DNA of 64,000 nt from Runella defluvii (GCF_014195535.1 NZ_JACIBY010000002.1:352206-416205), one strand, 5' to 3'; counted from the first letter of the stretch, positions 43,601 through 53,188 are shown. A program made the numbers and translations. The notes: generated by a model not told the origin, from the letters alone.

Positions 43601-46600
43601 GCATCTGCACCTGCATCCGCCGTAGCTGGATTAGTTTCGCATGGCGTTGTTTCGCAAGATGAAATCTGTACGTAAATCGCCACACCTTCGCTATAACAGC
43701 CTGTTGTTGAGCGGAAGAATGCGTAGTAAGTACCTGCTACACCTACTGCCGATGGGGTTTCTACCAACGGTGAGCTTGGTGTATTTCCTTTACGGAATTC
43801 AAGTACTAGACCCGAACCTGCCGTGTAGTTCTTAACAGCCGTTGCCAAATCAACCGTCTTCACTGGGCAAACATTAGCGATGTTTACGACCACTGGAGTT
43901 GTTACTTTCGGCGCTACTGAGACGTTCACTGGGTTCGATGCTACACTCTTACAAGCTTCATTGTTGCAGCAGTATGCTACATAAATGGTGCTTGCCGCTG
44001 GAACAATCGTGATTGAACTTCCAACTTGGCCATTTGACCATTGGATGTATCCATTACACTGGCTCGTTGTTGAGAGCGTTACTGACTCACCGAAGCACAA
44101 GCTTGTTTTCGATGCTGTAACCACTGGAGCTTCTGGTTTGCCAACCGTAATTGTGATTGGTGTAGAAGCCGAGCTAGTACAGTTACCTACTTTGCATGTG
44201 GCCGTGTAAGTAGTAGTTGTTTCTGGCGTTACGGTAATTGCGCTACCTGTAGCTCCATTTGACCATACTACTGTTCCTTCACAACCTGACGCTTTCAAGC
44301 TTACTGATTCGCCTTTGCAAATCAATGTATTCGATACCAAGATTGTTGGTGCATATACTTTTGTAACGACCACAGTCAAGGCATTCGATGCTTCGCTTGT
44401 GCAATCACCTTTCTGACATACAGCTGTGTATGTAGTTGTACCTACTGGATTAACAGTGATGCTGCTTCCAGTTGCACCGTTTGACCAGTTGATTGTACCA
44501 CCTTCACAACCAGTTGCAGTAAGCGATACTGGCGTACCTTCACAAACAACCGCAGCATTTGCAGCAATTACTGGTGCTGTGCAAGTCTTCACAGTTACTG
44601 TTACAGGAACTGATGCCGAGCTTACGCATACGCCTACTTTACATACTGCTGTGTAAGAAGTTGTAGAAGTTGGTGATACCACGATGCTTGCTCCCGTCTG
44701 ACCATTCGACCAAGTGATTTCGCCTTCGCAACCTGTTGCAGTCAACACTGAAGACTCACCTAGCTTGATGCTTGATGGTGCTACTGTCACGGTTGGAGGT
44801 GTTACTGGAATCACCTTGATGGTGTAATCAGCCGATACTGGGCTTGAGCACTCACCTACTTTACAGATGGCAGTATAAGTAGTAGTTACAGTAGGTGTAG
44901 CTACGATAGCTGGGCCTGTTTGACCTGTTGACCACTGAACTATACCTGCACAGTTTTTCACTTCAAGTGTTACGCTTTCACCTGGACAGAGCTTGTCAGT
45001 GCTACAAATTACCACTGGTTTCTCTGGCGCAGGTACTACTGTTACAGTAGCCGTAGCTGGAGCGCTTTCACACTTACCTACTTTACAGATTGCTGTGTAA
45101 GTAGTTGTCGTTGTTACTACTGGTTCGATGCTTGAACCTGTAGCTCCTGTGTTCCAAGTGATTGTTCCACCGTTACATCCTGCTGCTGTCAACTTCACTT
45201 TCGTACCCGCACATACTGTTGATGATGGGCTTACGGTGATTGTTGGCGCCGTTGCGTTTTGACCTACTGTTACTGTTACGCTTGCTGGTGCGCTATCGCA
45301 CTTACCATTTACGCGGCAAGAAACTGTGTAAGTCGTTGTCGTTGCTGGAGATACTGTAATGCTTGCTACACCCGTTGCTCCTGTGCTCCACACATATGTG
45401 CCTGAGCATCCTGAAGCTGTGAGTACTGAGCTTTCACCTGCGCAGATGCTTGTGTTAGAAGCAACTACGGTTGGTGCTGCACCCGCTGTTGTTACAGTTA
45501 CCTTCACTTTATTTGATTTAGCACTTTCGCAAGTACCTACTTTACATACCGCTGTGTACTCTGTTGTAGAAGCTGGGCTTACTACGATTGAGCTTCCAGT
45601 CAAACCGTTTGACCAAACGATTGTACCTTCACAAGTGCTGCTTGTTGTAAGCGTTGTGCTCTGGCCTGCGCAAATCAACGTTGGTTCCGCTGCAATTGTT
45701 GGTGCAGTTGGGTTACCTACTGTGATTGTTGCTGGAGCAGATGGAGCGCTTACGCACTTACCTACTGTACAAGTGGCAGTGTAAGTAGTTGTAGAAGCTG
45801 GTGTCACCACGATGCTTGCACCTGATGCGCCATTTGACCACAATACAGTTCCTGCACAACCTGCGGCAGTCAAGGTTACGCTTGAGCCGTTGCAAACTGC
45901 AGCTGAGCTAGCTGTTACTGTTGGTGCCGAAATTGGAGTTACAGTAATCACGTAGTCTTTCGAGCGTGACTTACATCCACCATTGTTACATACTGCCCAG
46001 TAAGCAGTTGTTGTAGATGGTGTTACTACAATCGCTGGACCAGTTTCGCCCGTTGACCATTCTACAACTCCCGTGCAGTTTTTCACTTCGAGTGTTACGC
46101 TTTCGCCTGGACAAACTTTGTCGGTGCTACAAATAACCTCTGGTGTTGGACCGCCTGGTGTTACAGTGATTGTTACACTTGCTTTTGGACTTTCACACTT
46201 ACCGATTTTGCAATAAGCAGTGTAAGTTGTCGTCGTGCCTGGTGTTACTGTGATTTGAGCGCCTGTTGCACCTGTATTCCAGTAAAGTGTACCTGCACAA
46301 TTAGCAGCTGTCAATACAACCGAGCTTCCAGCACAGATAGTCGTCGAAGGACTTACTGTGATTGTTGGCGTCGTTGGTGTATTTACATAAATCGTGATTA
46401 CGTTTGATGGCACGCTTTCGCAACCATTTTTCTTACATGTTGCCGTGTAAGTAGTAGTAGTTACTGGACTAACAGTGATGCTAGAACCTGTTGCGCCGTT
46501 TGACCATAGGATGGTTCCACCTGCACAACCTACTGCATGAATTTCTACGCTTTCACTTGGACAGATATTCGTAGTAGCACATGCCAAGATTGGTGGTTCT

Positions 46601-49600
46601 GGTTTCACGCAATCCACTTTAATCGTCACACTTGACGTGTCATTAGACGTTTTGCTTGGGTCGTTGTCTGGGCTCTTCACAATCGCCGTGTTAGTAATTG
46701 TACCAACAGCGTTGATTGTTGCACGGATTTTCAACGTACGGTTTGCAGCATTTGCCAAGTTTCCGATTGTCCAAACACCAGAAGCAGCATTGTACTCAGC
46801 AGCTGGATCTGCACTCACAAACGTCAATGACGCTGGTAATACATCGCTTACTGTTACACTTGTAGCGTTTACTGGGCCATTGTTAGAAGCAACCACGTTG
46901 TACGTAATTGTTTGACCAACTGTATAAGGACCTGCTTCTACTACTGATTTTGCTACTGCTAAGTCAGTGAATTTAATACAAGGCTTGATCGTAAGTTTCA
47001 ACATCGCGCCATTGCTATACTCACCGCATTTAGCTACTTCAAACAAGAAGTACTCGCCTGATTTACATACTTTCGTTGGATCTTCTACTTGTGTACCAGG
47101 TTTGTGGTCATATGTAGTGTACCATTCGAAACGTCCACCTTCAGTGCGAATATCGCTGTGGATGAAGCTAGTCAAGTTCACACACTCGTTAGGACATGTA
47201 TTTTCGCCCATACCACCACAAGTTGGTGTTGGAGGAATTGTACATGGCACCTTCACGGTGATAACCTCATCATCTTCATCATCTTCTTTCGGTGTACCTG
47301 TACCGTTGCCTGGAGTTGAGTCAGGATCAGGTTGGTCAGACTTGCTTACTTGAGCAAAGTTCTTAATGGTTCCTGAACCAGTTACTTTTACTACAAACGA
47401 AAGTGAAACAGTTGCACCAGAATCAATTTGAGCAATTTTTCCAGTCAACACTGAACCTGTCAATGTAAATGCAGCATCACCTGATACGTACTGCAATCCA
47501 GCTTTCAATGTATCTGTTACTTCTACATTGGTCGCTCTTGACGGCCCGCTGTTTGTTACTTTAATAGTATAAGTAACGTTATCGTTCTGATTTGGCGTTT
47601 TGTTGCTAACTGTTTTAGCCAAACTCAAATCAGCTGGACATCTCTTAATAGATACTTCTGCCAACGCACCGTTGCTATATACACCACAAGCAGCTACTTC
47701 AAACAAATAGTATTTACCAGAAGCACATACTTTTGTTGGATCAGCAACCAATGGGTCGGTTGGGCGTGGGCCTGTGCGCCATTCAAACTTACCACCAGGC
47801 GTACGAATATCGCTTGAGATATGTGCCATCAAGTTCACACAAACCTCTGGACAGTCATTCGTAATTGTACCCGTACAAGTTGGAGTTGGTGGAATTGGAC
47901 AAGGTGCCAAGAATACTGGCTCGTCGTCATCATCGTCTTCACCACGTGTGAAGCCGTTGCCTGGCGTCGAATCCTTATCTTTCACAGTGTTGCCATTTCT
48001 ATCTTTCGCGTCTTTAATCTGCGCGTAGTTCGTCAAGCTTGTTCCTGTGAATGAAGCGTCTATACGCACTCTGATATTCACCGAAGTAGTTGCACCTGGT
48101 GCCAATGGCCCTGCAATCGCCGTGTTCATTGTAGCAATTCGGCCTACTGCAGTCCAGTTAGCATCTGCCAACGTCATGCCTACTGGCAATGAATCTGACA
48201 ATACGATGTTTGTCGCTGTCATCGAACCTTCGTTCTTCACTGTCAACGTAAACGTTACCAAATCGCCTGGAGCTACATTCGGGCTTTGACCCGATGCCAA
48301 TGACTTAGCCAATGCTAGATCGAACGTTGTCAAACCTGCATCTACTGTCAAATCACTACGTTTCTCAGGTGTCAATACTACTGCGCCTGTAAAGCCAGTT
48401 GTAGGATTTGCATCACTATCTGTTACATCTGAACCAGTGTTTGGACGCAAGCTCAACTGACATGTGTCTGGCAAGCTCTTCGTGTCAAACTGTACATAGT
48501 ACGTTCCTACTGGCAAGTTGCTGAACAAATATTGTCCATTTACACCTGTCAACACTGAATCTCTCTTCGATACTGGGCCGTTCGCGTTGCCTGTCCACAA
48601 AATCACCTTCACGTTTTGCACGCCTGGCTCTCCTGCATCCTGCTGACCATTGTCATTGCGATCTTTCCATACGAAGTCTCCAATGCTTCCAAGTGGTGTC
48701 ACTTGAATTGGCTCGTCGTCATCATCGTCTTCACCACGTGTGAAGCCGTTGCCTGGCGTCGAATCCTTATCTTTCACAGTATTGCCATTTCTATCTTTCG
48801 CATCTTTAATCTGCGCGTAGTTCGTTAGGCTTGTTCCTGTGAAGTTTGCATTTACACGTACCGTGATGTCAACCGAAGTAGTTGCACCTGGTGCCAATGG
48901 GCCTGCAATCGCCGTGTTCAACGTCGCAATCTGACCCGCTGCTGTCCAATCTGCATCTGCCAACGTCATGCCTACTGGCAATGAATCTGACAATACGATG
49001 TTTGTCGCTGTCATCGAACCTTCGTTCTTCACTGTCAACGTAAACGTTACCAAATCGCCTGGCGTTACGTTTGCACTTTGACCCGATGCCAATGACTTCG
49101 TCAACGCTAGGTCGAACGTTGTCAAACCTGCATCTACTGTCAAATCACTGCGTTTCTCAGGTGTCAATACTACTGCGCCTGTAAAGCCAGTTGTAGGATT
49201 TGCATCACTATCTGTTACATCTGAACCAGTGTTTGGACGCAAGCTCAGCTGACATGTGTCTGGCAAGCTCTTCGTGTCAAACTGTACATAGTACGTTCCT
49301 ACTGGCAAGTTGCTGAACAAATATTGTCCATTTACACCTGTCAACACTGAATCTCTCTTCGATACTGGGCCGTTCGCGTTGCCTGTCCACAAAATCACCT
49401 TCACGTTTTGCACGCCTGGCTCTCCTGCATCCTGCTGACCATTGTCATTGCGATCTTTCCATACGAAGTCTCCAATGCTTCCAAGTGGTGTCACTTGAAT
49501 TGGCTCGTCGTCATCATCGTCTTCACCACGTGTGAAGCCGTTGCCTGGCGTCGAATCCTTATCTTTCACAGTATTGCCATTCTTATCTTTCGCGTCTTTA

Positions 49601-52383
49601 ATCTGCGCGTAGTTCGTTAGGCTTGTTCCTGTGAAGTTTGCATCTACTCGTACAGTAATGTTCACCGATGTTGTTGCACCTGGCGCCAATGGCCCTGCTA
49701 TCACGGCATTTCTCGTCGCAATTCGACCTGCTGCCGTCCAGTTTGCATCTGCCAACGTCATGCCTACTGGCAATGAATCTGACAACATGATATTCGTCGC
49801 TGTCATCGAACCTTCATTCTTCACTGTCAAGGTAAACGTTACCAAATCGCCTGGCGTTACGTTTGCGCTCTGACCCGCTGCCAATGACTTCGTCAACGCT
49901 AGGTCGAACGATGTAACTGCGGCGTCAACCGTTGGATTGTCTTTATCGATACCACCTTTGGTTGGATCAATCACAATGGTTGCTGTGCGTCCTGTTACAG
50001 GGTTGGCATCATTATCCGTTACATCTGAACCCACATTCTGATTCAAGCTCAACTGACAAGTATCAGGCAAGCTAGTTGGGTCAAACACTACTTGATAAGA
50101 ACCACCTGCTAGGTTAGTAAAGAGATAGTCTCCGCTAATGCCTGTGTAAACCGTATCAATTGGAGAGAATGTGTTGCCGCTACCTTTATATAATATAACG
50201 CGTACATTTTTCACTCCTGGTTCACCGCTGTCTTGCTGACCATTGTCGTTCAAATCTTTCCATACAAAGTCGCCGATGCTGCCAAGTGGGCTAAACAATG
50301 CACCGTCAATTGTAGGATTGTCTTTGCTGATGCCACCCAAAGCAGGATCAATCTTCACAACTGGGCTCAAGCCTGATGTTGGATTGAAATCGCTATCTTT
50401 AGTATCATCACCACCTTGATTAACTTTCGTGCTCAACACACAACCTTCAGGCAAGGTGCTTGTTACAATCTGAACGATGTAATCACCTTTGACTAAGTTA
50501 TTAAATGTATAATAACCCATCTTGCCAGCGTTTGTTACAGTCACCATTGAATCTAATTTAGAAACTGGCAAACCGCTTGAGTTGGCACTCCACAAAATCA
50601 CTTTCACCCCATTGACTCCTGTTTCAGAAGCATCTTGGATACCGTCATTGTTTGTGTCTTTCCAAACATAGTCTCCAATGCTACCCAACAAGTTGCGCAA
50701 TGCGGCATCGACCGTTGGATTATCCTTATTAATTCCACCTAACGTTGGGTCAAGTGAAACGATTTGGCTAAGTCCAGTCGTTGGGCTAAAGTCGCTGTCT
50801 TTGGTATCATCACTTCCTTTATTAGTAGAGTCGCTCAACACACAACCTGCTGGCAACGTACCCACCAATACTTTCAATTGATAATCTCCTTTTGACAACC
50901 CTTCAAACGAATACCAACCAGGATTTCCTCCCGATGGGTTGTTTGCAGTGGTAGTTGTATCTACTGCTACTAAAGTTCCTCCTTGATTTCTTTGGAATAG
51001 AACTACTTTAACACCATTTACACCTGTATTCGCTTCATCTTGGATACCATTGTTATTGGTATCTTTCCAAACGTAATCCCCAATGCTACCAAGTGGGCTA
51101 AACAATGCACCATCAACAGTTGGGTTATCCTTTAATATGCCACCTTGTTCTGGATTTAACGTAATAACTTGGCTAATGCCTGTCGTTGCGTTAAAATCAT
51201 TGTCTTTGGTATCATCACCACCTTGATTGACTTTAGTACTTAAAATACAACCTGTTGGCAATGTTGACTTGTCAATTTGAACAATGTAATCACCAGCTAC
51301 CAATCCTGTGAAACTATAATACCCGCCTTTTGTATTATCGGCAGGGTTTGTCGTTGTCAGGGTTGAATCAAGTGGTGTTGTTGGCACACCATTTACGGCG
51401 CTCCAAAGAATCACACGAACGCCGTTTACACCAGCTTCGCCCGAATCTTGAACACCGTTATCATTCACATCTTTCCATACAAAATCACCAATGCTTCCAA
51501 GTGGCCCTGGAATCACGATAATTTCACAACATCCAGTAGCGGGACAAGTATTGACCTGTGCCGTAAACGAAAAACGTCCTGTACCTTTAATAATCAAGGT
51601 ATCACCACTTACAGAGGCACTATCAGCCGCGGCACCAGTAATTGGGCCTTTGCCTACTTTTGTCCATGTTAGGTTTGAATACCCTGGCACAGCGAGAGCA
51701 ACTGTGTACTCATCGCCCGGATACCACAAAAGCGGCACTGAGAAACAGGCCGTTGCGTAATCATCTTCCCCTAAAACACCGTTGCCCGGGTCTGAATCAG
51801 CATCTTCCTGATTCGCACCCATTGACATCACTTCCGCGATGTTGAAGTAAACACCTCGACCAGTAACTGTTCCTGTTAACTCAAGTTTAACAGAATCTCC
51901 AGCACTGATGGTGGGAATACTCCACAACCCTGTTACAGCGTCGAATGTTGTTCCTGCAGCAGGAGAGTTTCCAGTGAGGGTTGCACCTCCCGATGGGAAG
52001 ATGTCCTTCACCACGACAGCCGTAGCAGCGTCTGGTCCGTCGTTTTTGGCGTAGATTGTAAACTTGATAGATTGACCAATGGTAGGTTGAGAAACACTAA
52101 CCTGCTTGGTAAGTTTAACATCTACTGTTTTTTGTGCTACCTGAGCTACTGCTGAAATGGCAGTAACTAGCACTAACATAAGCATTCCCATCAATGACTT
52201 AATGGGCTTCAGCATGCGATTTTTCGGGACAGCCGAACCAACATATCCTATTGGTTCATAGCCTTTTACCTCCTCCTCCGTCAATGGCGGGGAGGTAGAT
52301 ACCCATCGTCTCGACTTTTCGTCGAAACGCGTCCTCAGAACACGCTGCTTATTCTGAGGAGGAGAAATGGATAACTGACTCAT
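40696..52383 (-). CDS. Giant type IX-secreted adhesin (DUF11, SdrD-B, Ig-like repeats)
   Basis: 3895 aa from the ATG at 52383 (a TTG lies three codons earlier). A signal helix (LMGMLMLVLVTAISAVAQ) is preceded by about 56 charged residues; the ATG at 52215 is an alternative start. In order: a DUF11 domain (about 85-215), a low-repeat segment, six SdrD-B-like repeats each with the Ca2+-type DxNxDGxxD pattern (e.g. KDVNDNGVQDSGE), interleaved with DUF11 repeats in the nearly identical 792-bp copies (about 825-1495), DUF11 domains, twelve Ig-like repeats with paired Cys (about 1925-2830), more DUF11 domains, and a T9SS type B sorting domain at the end (FIPEGFSPNGDGINDKFVI, then YNRWMNLVYRNNDY). 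Surface adhesion, or a gliding-type role like SprB, is inferred. Confidence 0.95.
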   Translation of the reverse strand: MSQLSISPPQNKQRVLRTRFDEKSRRWVSTSPPLTEEEVKGYEPIGYVGSAVPKNRMLKPIKSLMGMLMLVLVTAISAVAQVAQKTVDVKLTKQVSVSQPTIGQSIKFTIYAKNDGPDAATAVVVKDIFPSGGATLTGNSPAAGTTFDAVTGLWSIPTISAGDSVKLELTGTVTGRGVYFNIAEVMSMGANQEDADSDPGNGVLGEDDYATACFSVPLLWYPGDEYTVALAVPGYSNLTWTKVGKGPITGAAADSASVSGDTLIIKGTGRFSFTAQVNTCPATGCCEIIVIPGPLGSIGDFVWKDVNDNGVQDSGEAGVNGVRVILWSAVNGVPTTPLDSTLTTTNPADNTKGGYYSFTGLVAGDYIVQIDKSTLPTGCILSTKVNQGGDDTKDNDFNATTGISQVITLNPEQGGILKDNPTVDGALFSPLGSIGDYVWKDTNNNGIQDEANTGVNGVKVVLFQRNQGGTLVAVDTTTTANNPSGGNPGWYSFEGLSKGDYQLKVLVGTLPAGCVLSDSTNKGSDDTKDSDFSPTTGLSQIVSLDPTLGGINKDNPTVDAALRNLLGSIGDYVWKDTNNDGIQDASETGVNGVKVILWSANSSGLPVSKLDSMVTVTNAGKMGYYTFNNLVKGDYIVQIVTSTLPEGCVLSTKVNQGGDDTKDSDFNPTSGLSPVVKIDPALGGISKDNPTIDGALFSPLGSIGDFVWKDLNDNGQQDSGEPGVKNVRVILYKGSGNTFSPIDTVYTGISGDYLFTNLAGGSYQVVFDPTSLPDTCQLSLNQNVGSDVTDNDANPVTGRTATIVIDPTKGGIDKDNPTVDAAVTSFDLALTKSLAAGQSANVTPGDLVTFTLTVKNEGSMTATNIMLSDSLPVGMTLADANWTAAGRIATRNAVIAGPLAPGATTSVNITVRVDANFTGTSLTNYAQIKDAKDKNGNTVKDKDSTPGNGFTRGEDDDDDEPIQVTPLGSIGDFVWKDRNDNGQQDAGEPGVQNVKVILWTGNANGPVSKRDSVLTGVNGQYLFSNLPVGTYYVQFDTKSLPDTCQLSLRPNTGSDVTDSDANPTTGFTGAVVLTPEKRSDLTVDAGLTTFDLALTKSLASGQSANVTPGDLVTFTLTVKNEGSMTATNIVLSDSLPVGMTLADADWTAAGQIATLNTAIAGPLAPGATTSVDITVRVNANFTGTSLTNYAQIKDAKDRNGNTVKDKDSTPGNGFTRGEDDDDDEPIQVTPLGSIGDFVWKDRNDNGQQDAGEPGVQNVKVILWTGNANGPVSKRDSVLTGVNGQYLFSNLPVGTYYVQFDTKSLPDTCQLSLRPNTGSDVTDSDANPTTGFTGAVVLTPEKRSDLTVDAGLTTFDLALAKSLASGQSPNVAPGDLVTFTLTVKNEGSMTATNIVLSDSLPVGMTLADANWTAVGRIATMNTAIAGPLAPGATTSVNIRVRIDASFTGTSLTNYAQIKDAKDRNGNTVKDKDSTPGNGFTRGEDDDDDEPVFLAPCPIPPTPTCTGTITNDCPEVCVNLMAHISSDIRTPGGKFEWRTGPRPTDPLVADPTKVCASGKYYLFEVAACGVYSNGALAEVSIKRCPADLSLAKTVSNKTPNQNDNVTYTIKVTNSGPSRATNVEVTDTLKAGLQYVSGDAAFTLTGSVLTGKIAQIDSGATVSLSFVVKVTGSGTIKNFAQVSKSDQPDPDSTPGNGTGTPKEDDEDDEVITVKVPCTIPPTPTCGGMGENTCPNECVNLTSFIHSDIRTEGGRFEWYTTYDHKPGTQVEDPTKVCKSGEYFLFEVAKCGEYSNGAMLKLTIKPCIKFTDLAVAKSVVEAGPYTVGQTITYNVVASNNGPVNATSVTVSDVLPASLTFVSADPAAEYNAASGVWTIGNLANAANRTLKIRATINAVGTITNTAIVKSPDNDPSKTSNDTSSVTIKVDCVKPEPPILACATTNICPSESVEIHAVGCAGGTILWSNGATGSSITVSPVTTTTYTATCKKNGCESVPSNVITIYVNTPTTPTITVSPSTTICAGSSVVLTAANCAGTLYWNTGATGAQITVTPGTTTTYTAYCKIGKCESPKASVTITVTPGGPTPEVICSTDKVCPGESVTLEVKNCTGVVEWSTGETGPAIVVTPSTTTAYWAVCNNGGCKSRSKDYVITVTPISAPTVTASSAAVCNGSSVTLTAAGCAGTVLWSNGASGASIVVTPASTTTYTATCTVGKCVSAPSAPATITVGNPTAPTIAAEPTLICAGQSTTLTTSSTCEGTIVWSNGLTGSSIVVSPASTTEYTAVCKVGTCESAKSNKVKVTVTTAGAAPTVVASNTSICAGESSVLTASGCSGTYVWSTGATGVASITVSPATTTTYTVSCRVNGKCDSAPASVTVTVGQNATAPTITVSPSSTVCAGTKVKLTAAGCNGGTITWNTGATGSSIEPVVTTTTTYTAICKVGKCESAPATATVTVVPAPEKPVVICSTDKLCPGESVTLEVKNCAGIVQWSTGQTGPAIVATPTVTTTYTAICKVGECSSPVSADYTIKVIPVTPPTVTVAPSSIKLGESSVLTATGCEGEITWSNGQTGASIVVSPTSTTSYTAVCKVGVCVSSASVPVTVTVKTCTAPVIAANAAVVCEGTPVSLTATGCEGGTINWSNGATGSSITVNPVGTTTYTAVCQKGDCTSEASNALTVVVTKVYAPTILVSNTLICKGESVSLKASGCEGTVVWSNGATGSAITVTPETTTTYTATCKVGNCTSSASTPITITVGKPEAPVVTASKTSLCFGESVTLSTTSQCNGYIQWSNGQVGSSITIVPAASTIYVAYCCNNEACKSVASNPVNVSVAPKVTTPVVVNIANVCPVKTVDLATAVKNYTAGSGLVLEFRKGNTPSSPLVETPSAVGVAGTYYAFFRSTTGCYSEGVAIYVQISSCETTPCETNPATADAGADASICAALEYKLNGKIGGVATSAVWTTSGTGRFSNALALDATYYPSLEDLIKGDVILTLTTNDPDGDGKCVAGKDALKLVFEGIKFRPQIIVNGTLKADTLPQTITICQGDTVKLKASEEGYQVKWFKDGKVLFPASDGIRQWNVTEPGTYSYALVDAKRCCSVNSAYITVVVKSVPTPIVKNMRNTCPSTTVDLTKAIEGGSNYTTEFRSAAERLCTCLVGTPEAVGAGTYYIYYKKDGCYSAPAAVEVKIFDCATDTLRSDVSIAKTANKSVVSLGEQVTYKIVVKNGGPHTATNVDVRDVMPAELEVVSTSGMTASNGTLTTRIATLASGDSATLTVVAKAIKAGNQVTNKALITYADQVDPATSNNQSSVSIVVSDGTVSPAIGVALAVDKITKKGEGSDESYDVTYKITVKNVGNVPLTNVAIADSLTSKIGAPATFTVVGAPAVASGSTLVPNTNYNGTTDKNILGTGSALAVGAEEVITVVVNIKPNGNYGPFAGNVVASGDGSGTPVSDVSNKGTVVDAPASTSTAVRFDLPSTLIGLSKSAGSPVLLENGTFKIPYTITVTNLGTNDLTKVQVKDDLGLTFGNKASIIGKPLVTADEGFAVESNYTGQGLLTNMLVDSLSSLPKGASRKINLAVIVSLHNPDSVTTFNNIAIGSALTQAGVATSDTSTVGSNADPDNDLDPRNNSESTPVSLNSTPGKGLLGLAMSIKDTLRKGDGSLNITYRVILKNYGTGTLTNVQVSDSLSKVYSSLTGASYQLVGTPTANDSSTLRINPDFDGLRDVNLLIAEQSRLAGGRTDSLFFTINVTTDGRLTPYQNRALGSALAGQNTVTDLSTNGLNPDLNNDNDPTGAAESEFTPIVIPSDGGMFIPEGFSPNGDGINDKFVIRHPSGTKIVLEIYNRWMNLVYRNNDYNNDWEGTSNVGIGTSNQSIPAGTYFYNVVLIDQNGGEIKKSSRFMTINR
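43905..46615 (-). repeat. Twelve tandem Cys-containing Ig-like modules in the adhesin
   Basis: Twelve copies of about 75 residues, each with the shape VCxGxSVxLTAxGC...WSNGATGSSITV...TTTYTAxCKVGxC. They are well diverged in DNA. Four Cys per module fit two disulfides. Confidence 0.85.
47916..49907 (-). repeat. Near-identical 792-bp tandem units in the adhesin gene
   Basis: The segment around 47.92-48.71 kb is repeated 792 bases on (48.71-49.50 kb) with only scattered differences, and its DUF11 half a third time (49.50-49.91 kb). Each unit encodes one DUF11 plus one SdrD-B-like module of 264 residues in total. Confidence 0.9.
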
Positions 52384-52453
52384 AGTCTGCAAAATAATTG
52401 ATTGAAAAGTATAAAAATTTTGGGGTATTTACTATTAACTTAATGAAAATACT

Positions 52454-52720
52454 TTAGGGTGGTGGCGACGCGCCTGGTAAATGGTAGTATTGGTCTATCC
52501 TTACAGAATTAACCCATACGGCACCTTGTCCTCCCGCTGAGAGTTTAGGACGGTAAGTCCTCCAATCTGTCACTTTATGCCCATCCTCCTTTTTTCTTCT
52601 AAAAGTAAGCATCTCCAAGCAAACCATTGTGTTGCCCAAAAAAGTACTCAGAATGCGACTCATTCCCACCTGAATGGGAAGCGTAGCTAGGTGCTGGACT
52701 TTAGTAAATGTTGCACTCAT
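52454..52720 (-). CDS. Hypothetical 88-aa protein upstream of the adhesin
   Basis: A frame with an ATG at 52720, 70 bases before the adhesin start on the same strand. It has a basic middle (TFRRKKEDGHKVTDWRTYR) and a Pro-rich end (HLPGASPPP), and no signal peptide or recognised domain. Codon use is not unlike that of neighbours, so it could be a small regulator or leader gene of the adhesin operon, but it may also be non-coding. An inverted repeat lies about 50 bases upstream. Confidence 0.3.
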   Translation of the reverse strand: MSATFTKVQHLATLPIQVGMSRILSTFLGNTMVCLEMLTFRRKKEDGHKVTDWRTYRPKLSAGGQGAVWVNSVRIDQYYHLPGASPPP

Positions 52721-53131
52721 CGGTCACGGTGATTATGTGATTTCGGTATATTATATTTAGTCAGAAGTAAGTGGTATTCCAGTAGAATACTACCGCCAGA
52801 AAATAACTCCTCTGAACTAACTACAATTGGGGGTTTATCCCACTCAGAAAGTATCTAAAATTATGCCAAAGTCAACAATCGCACAGAAGAGTTTTAAACT
52901 ACCGCAATAAGTGTTTGTTTTACAGACACTTAACAATAAAAATTACAAAAAAAAGCAAACACTACAATATTTCATTTTTTTAATATTTTAAATAACTATT
53001 TCAAGTTTGAAACTATACACTGAGTTTAGCTAAAACCGTGCCAACAAAACCATTTTTTTACTACTCCAAAACGGCTCAAATGTGCTAATTTGGCTTATTT
53101 AGCCACAAAAATATGCCGTTTAAGTACCTCC
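52721..53131. other. AT-rich gene-free stretch with two inverted repeats
   Basis: No supported gene. It contains GTGGTATTC...GAATACTAC (52771-52793, 8 of 9 pairs, 5-base spacer) and TAAGTGTTTG...CAGACACTTA (52908-52932, 9 of 10 pairs, 5-base spacer). It lies upstream of the adhesin operon and is likely to hold its promoter and operators; no clear TANNTTTG box was found. Confidence 0.4.
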
Positions 53132-53178
53132 CTATCAACAAAAAAGCCGGGCTTTTTGCCCGGCTTTTTTGTTGATAG
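53132..53178 (-). terminator. Strong intrinsic terminator after the TolB-barrel gene
   Basis: A perfect 21-base stem (53132-53152 with 53158-53178) with a TTTTT loop and a GC core (GCCGGGC), next to a six-base T run. It lies 11 bases past the stop at 53189 and separates this gene from the adhesin region. Confidence 0.9.
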
Positions 53179-53188
53179 AATTACTATC

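Noticed and set aside
43905-49907. CRISPR-like or satellite array
   Set aside because: The regular repeats are in frame, code for Ig-like and DUF11/SdrD-B modules, and have no constant short repeat with unique spacers.
40696-52383. Polyketide or non-ribosomal peptide synthetase
   Set aside because: The size suggested it, but all repeats are extracellular beta-sandwich types and the ends carry a signal peptide and a T9SS sorting domain.
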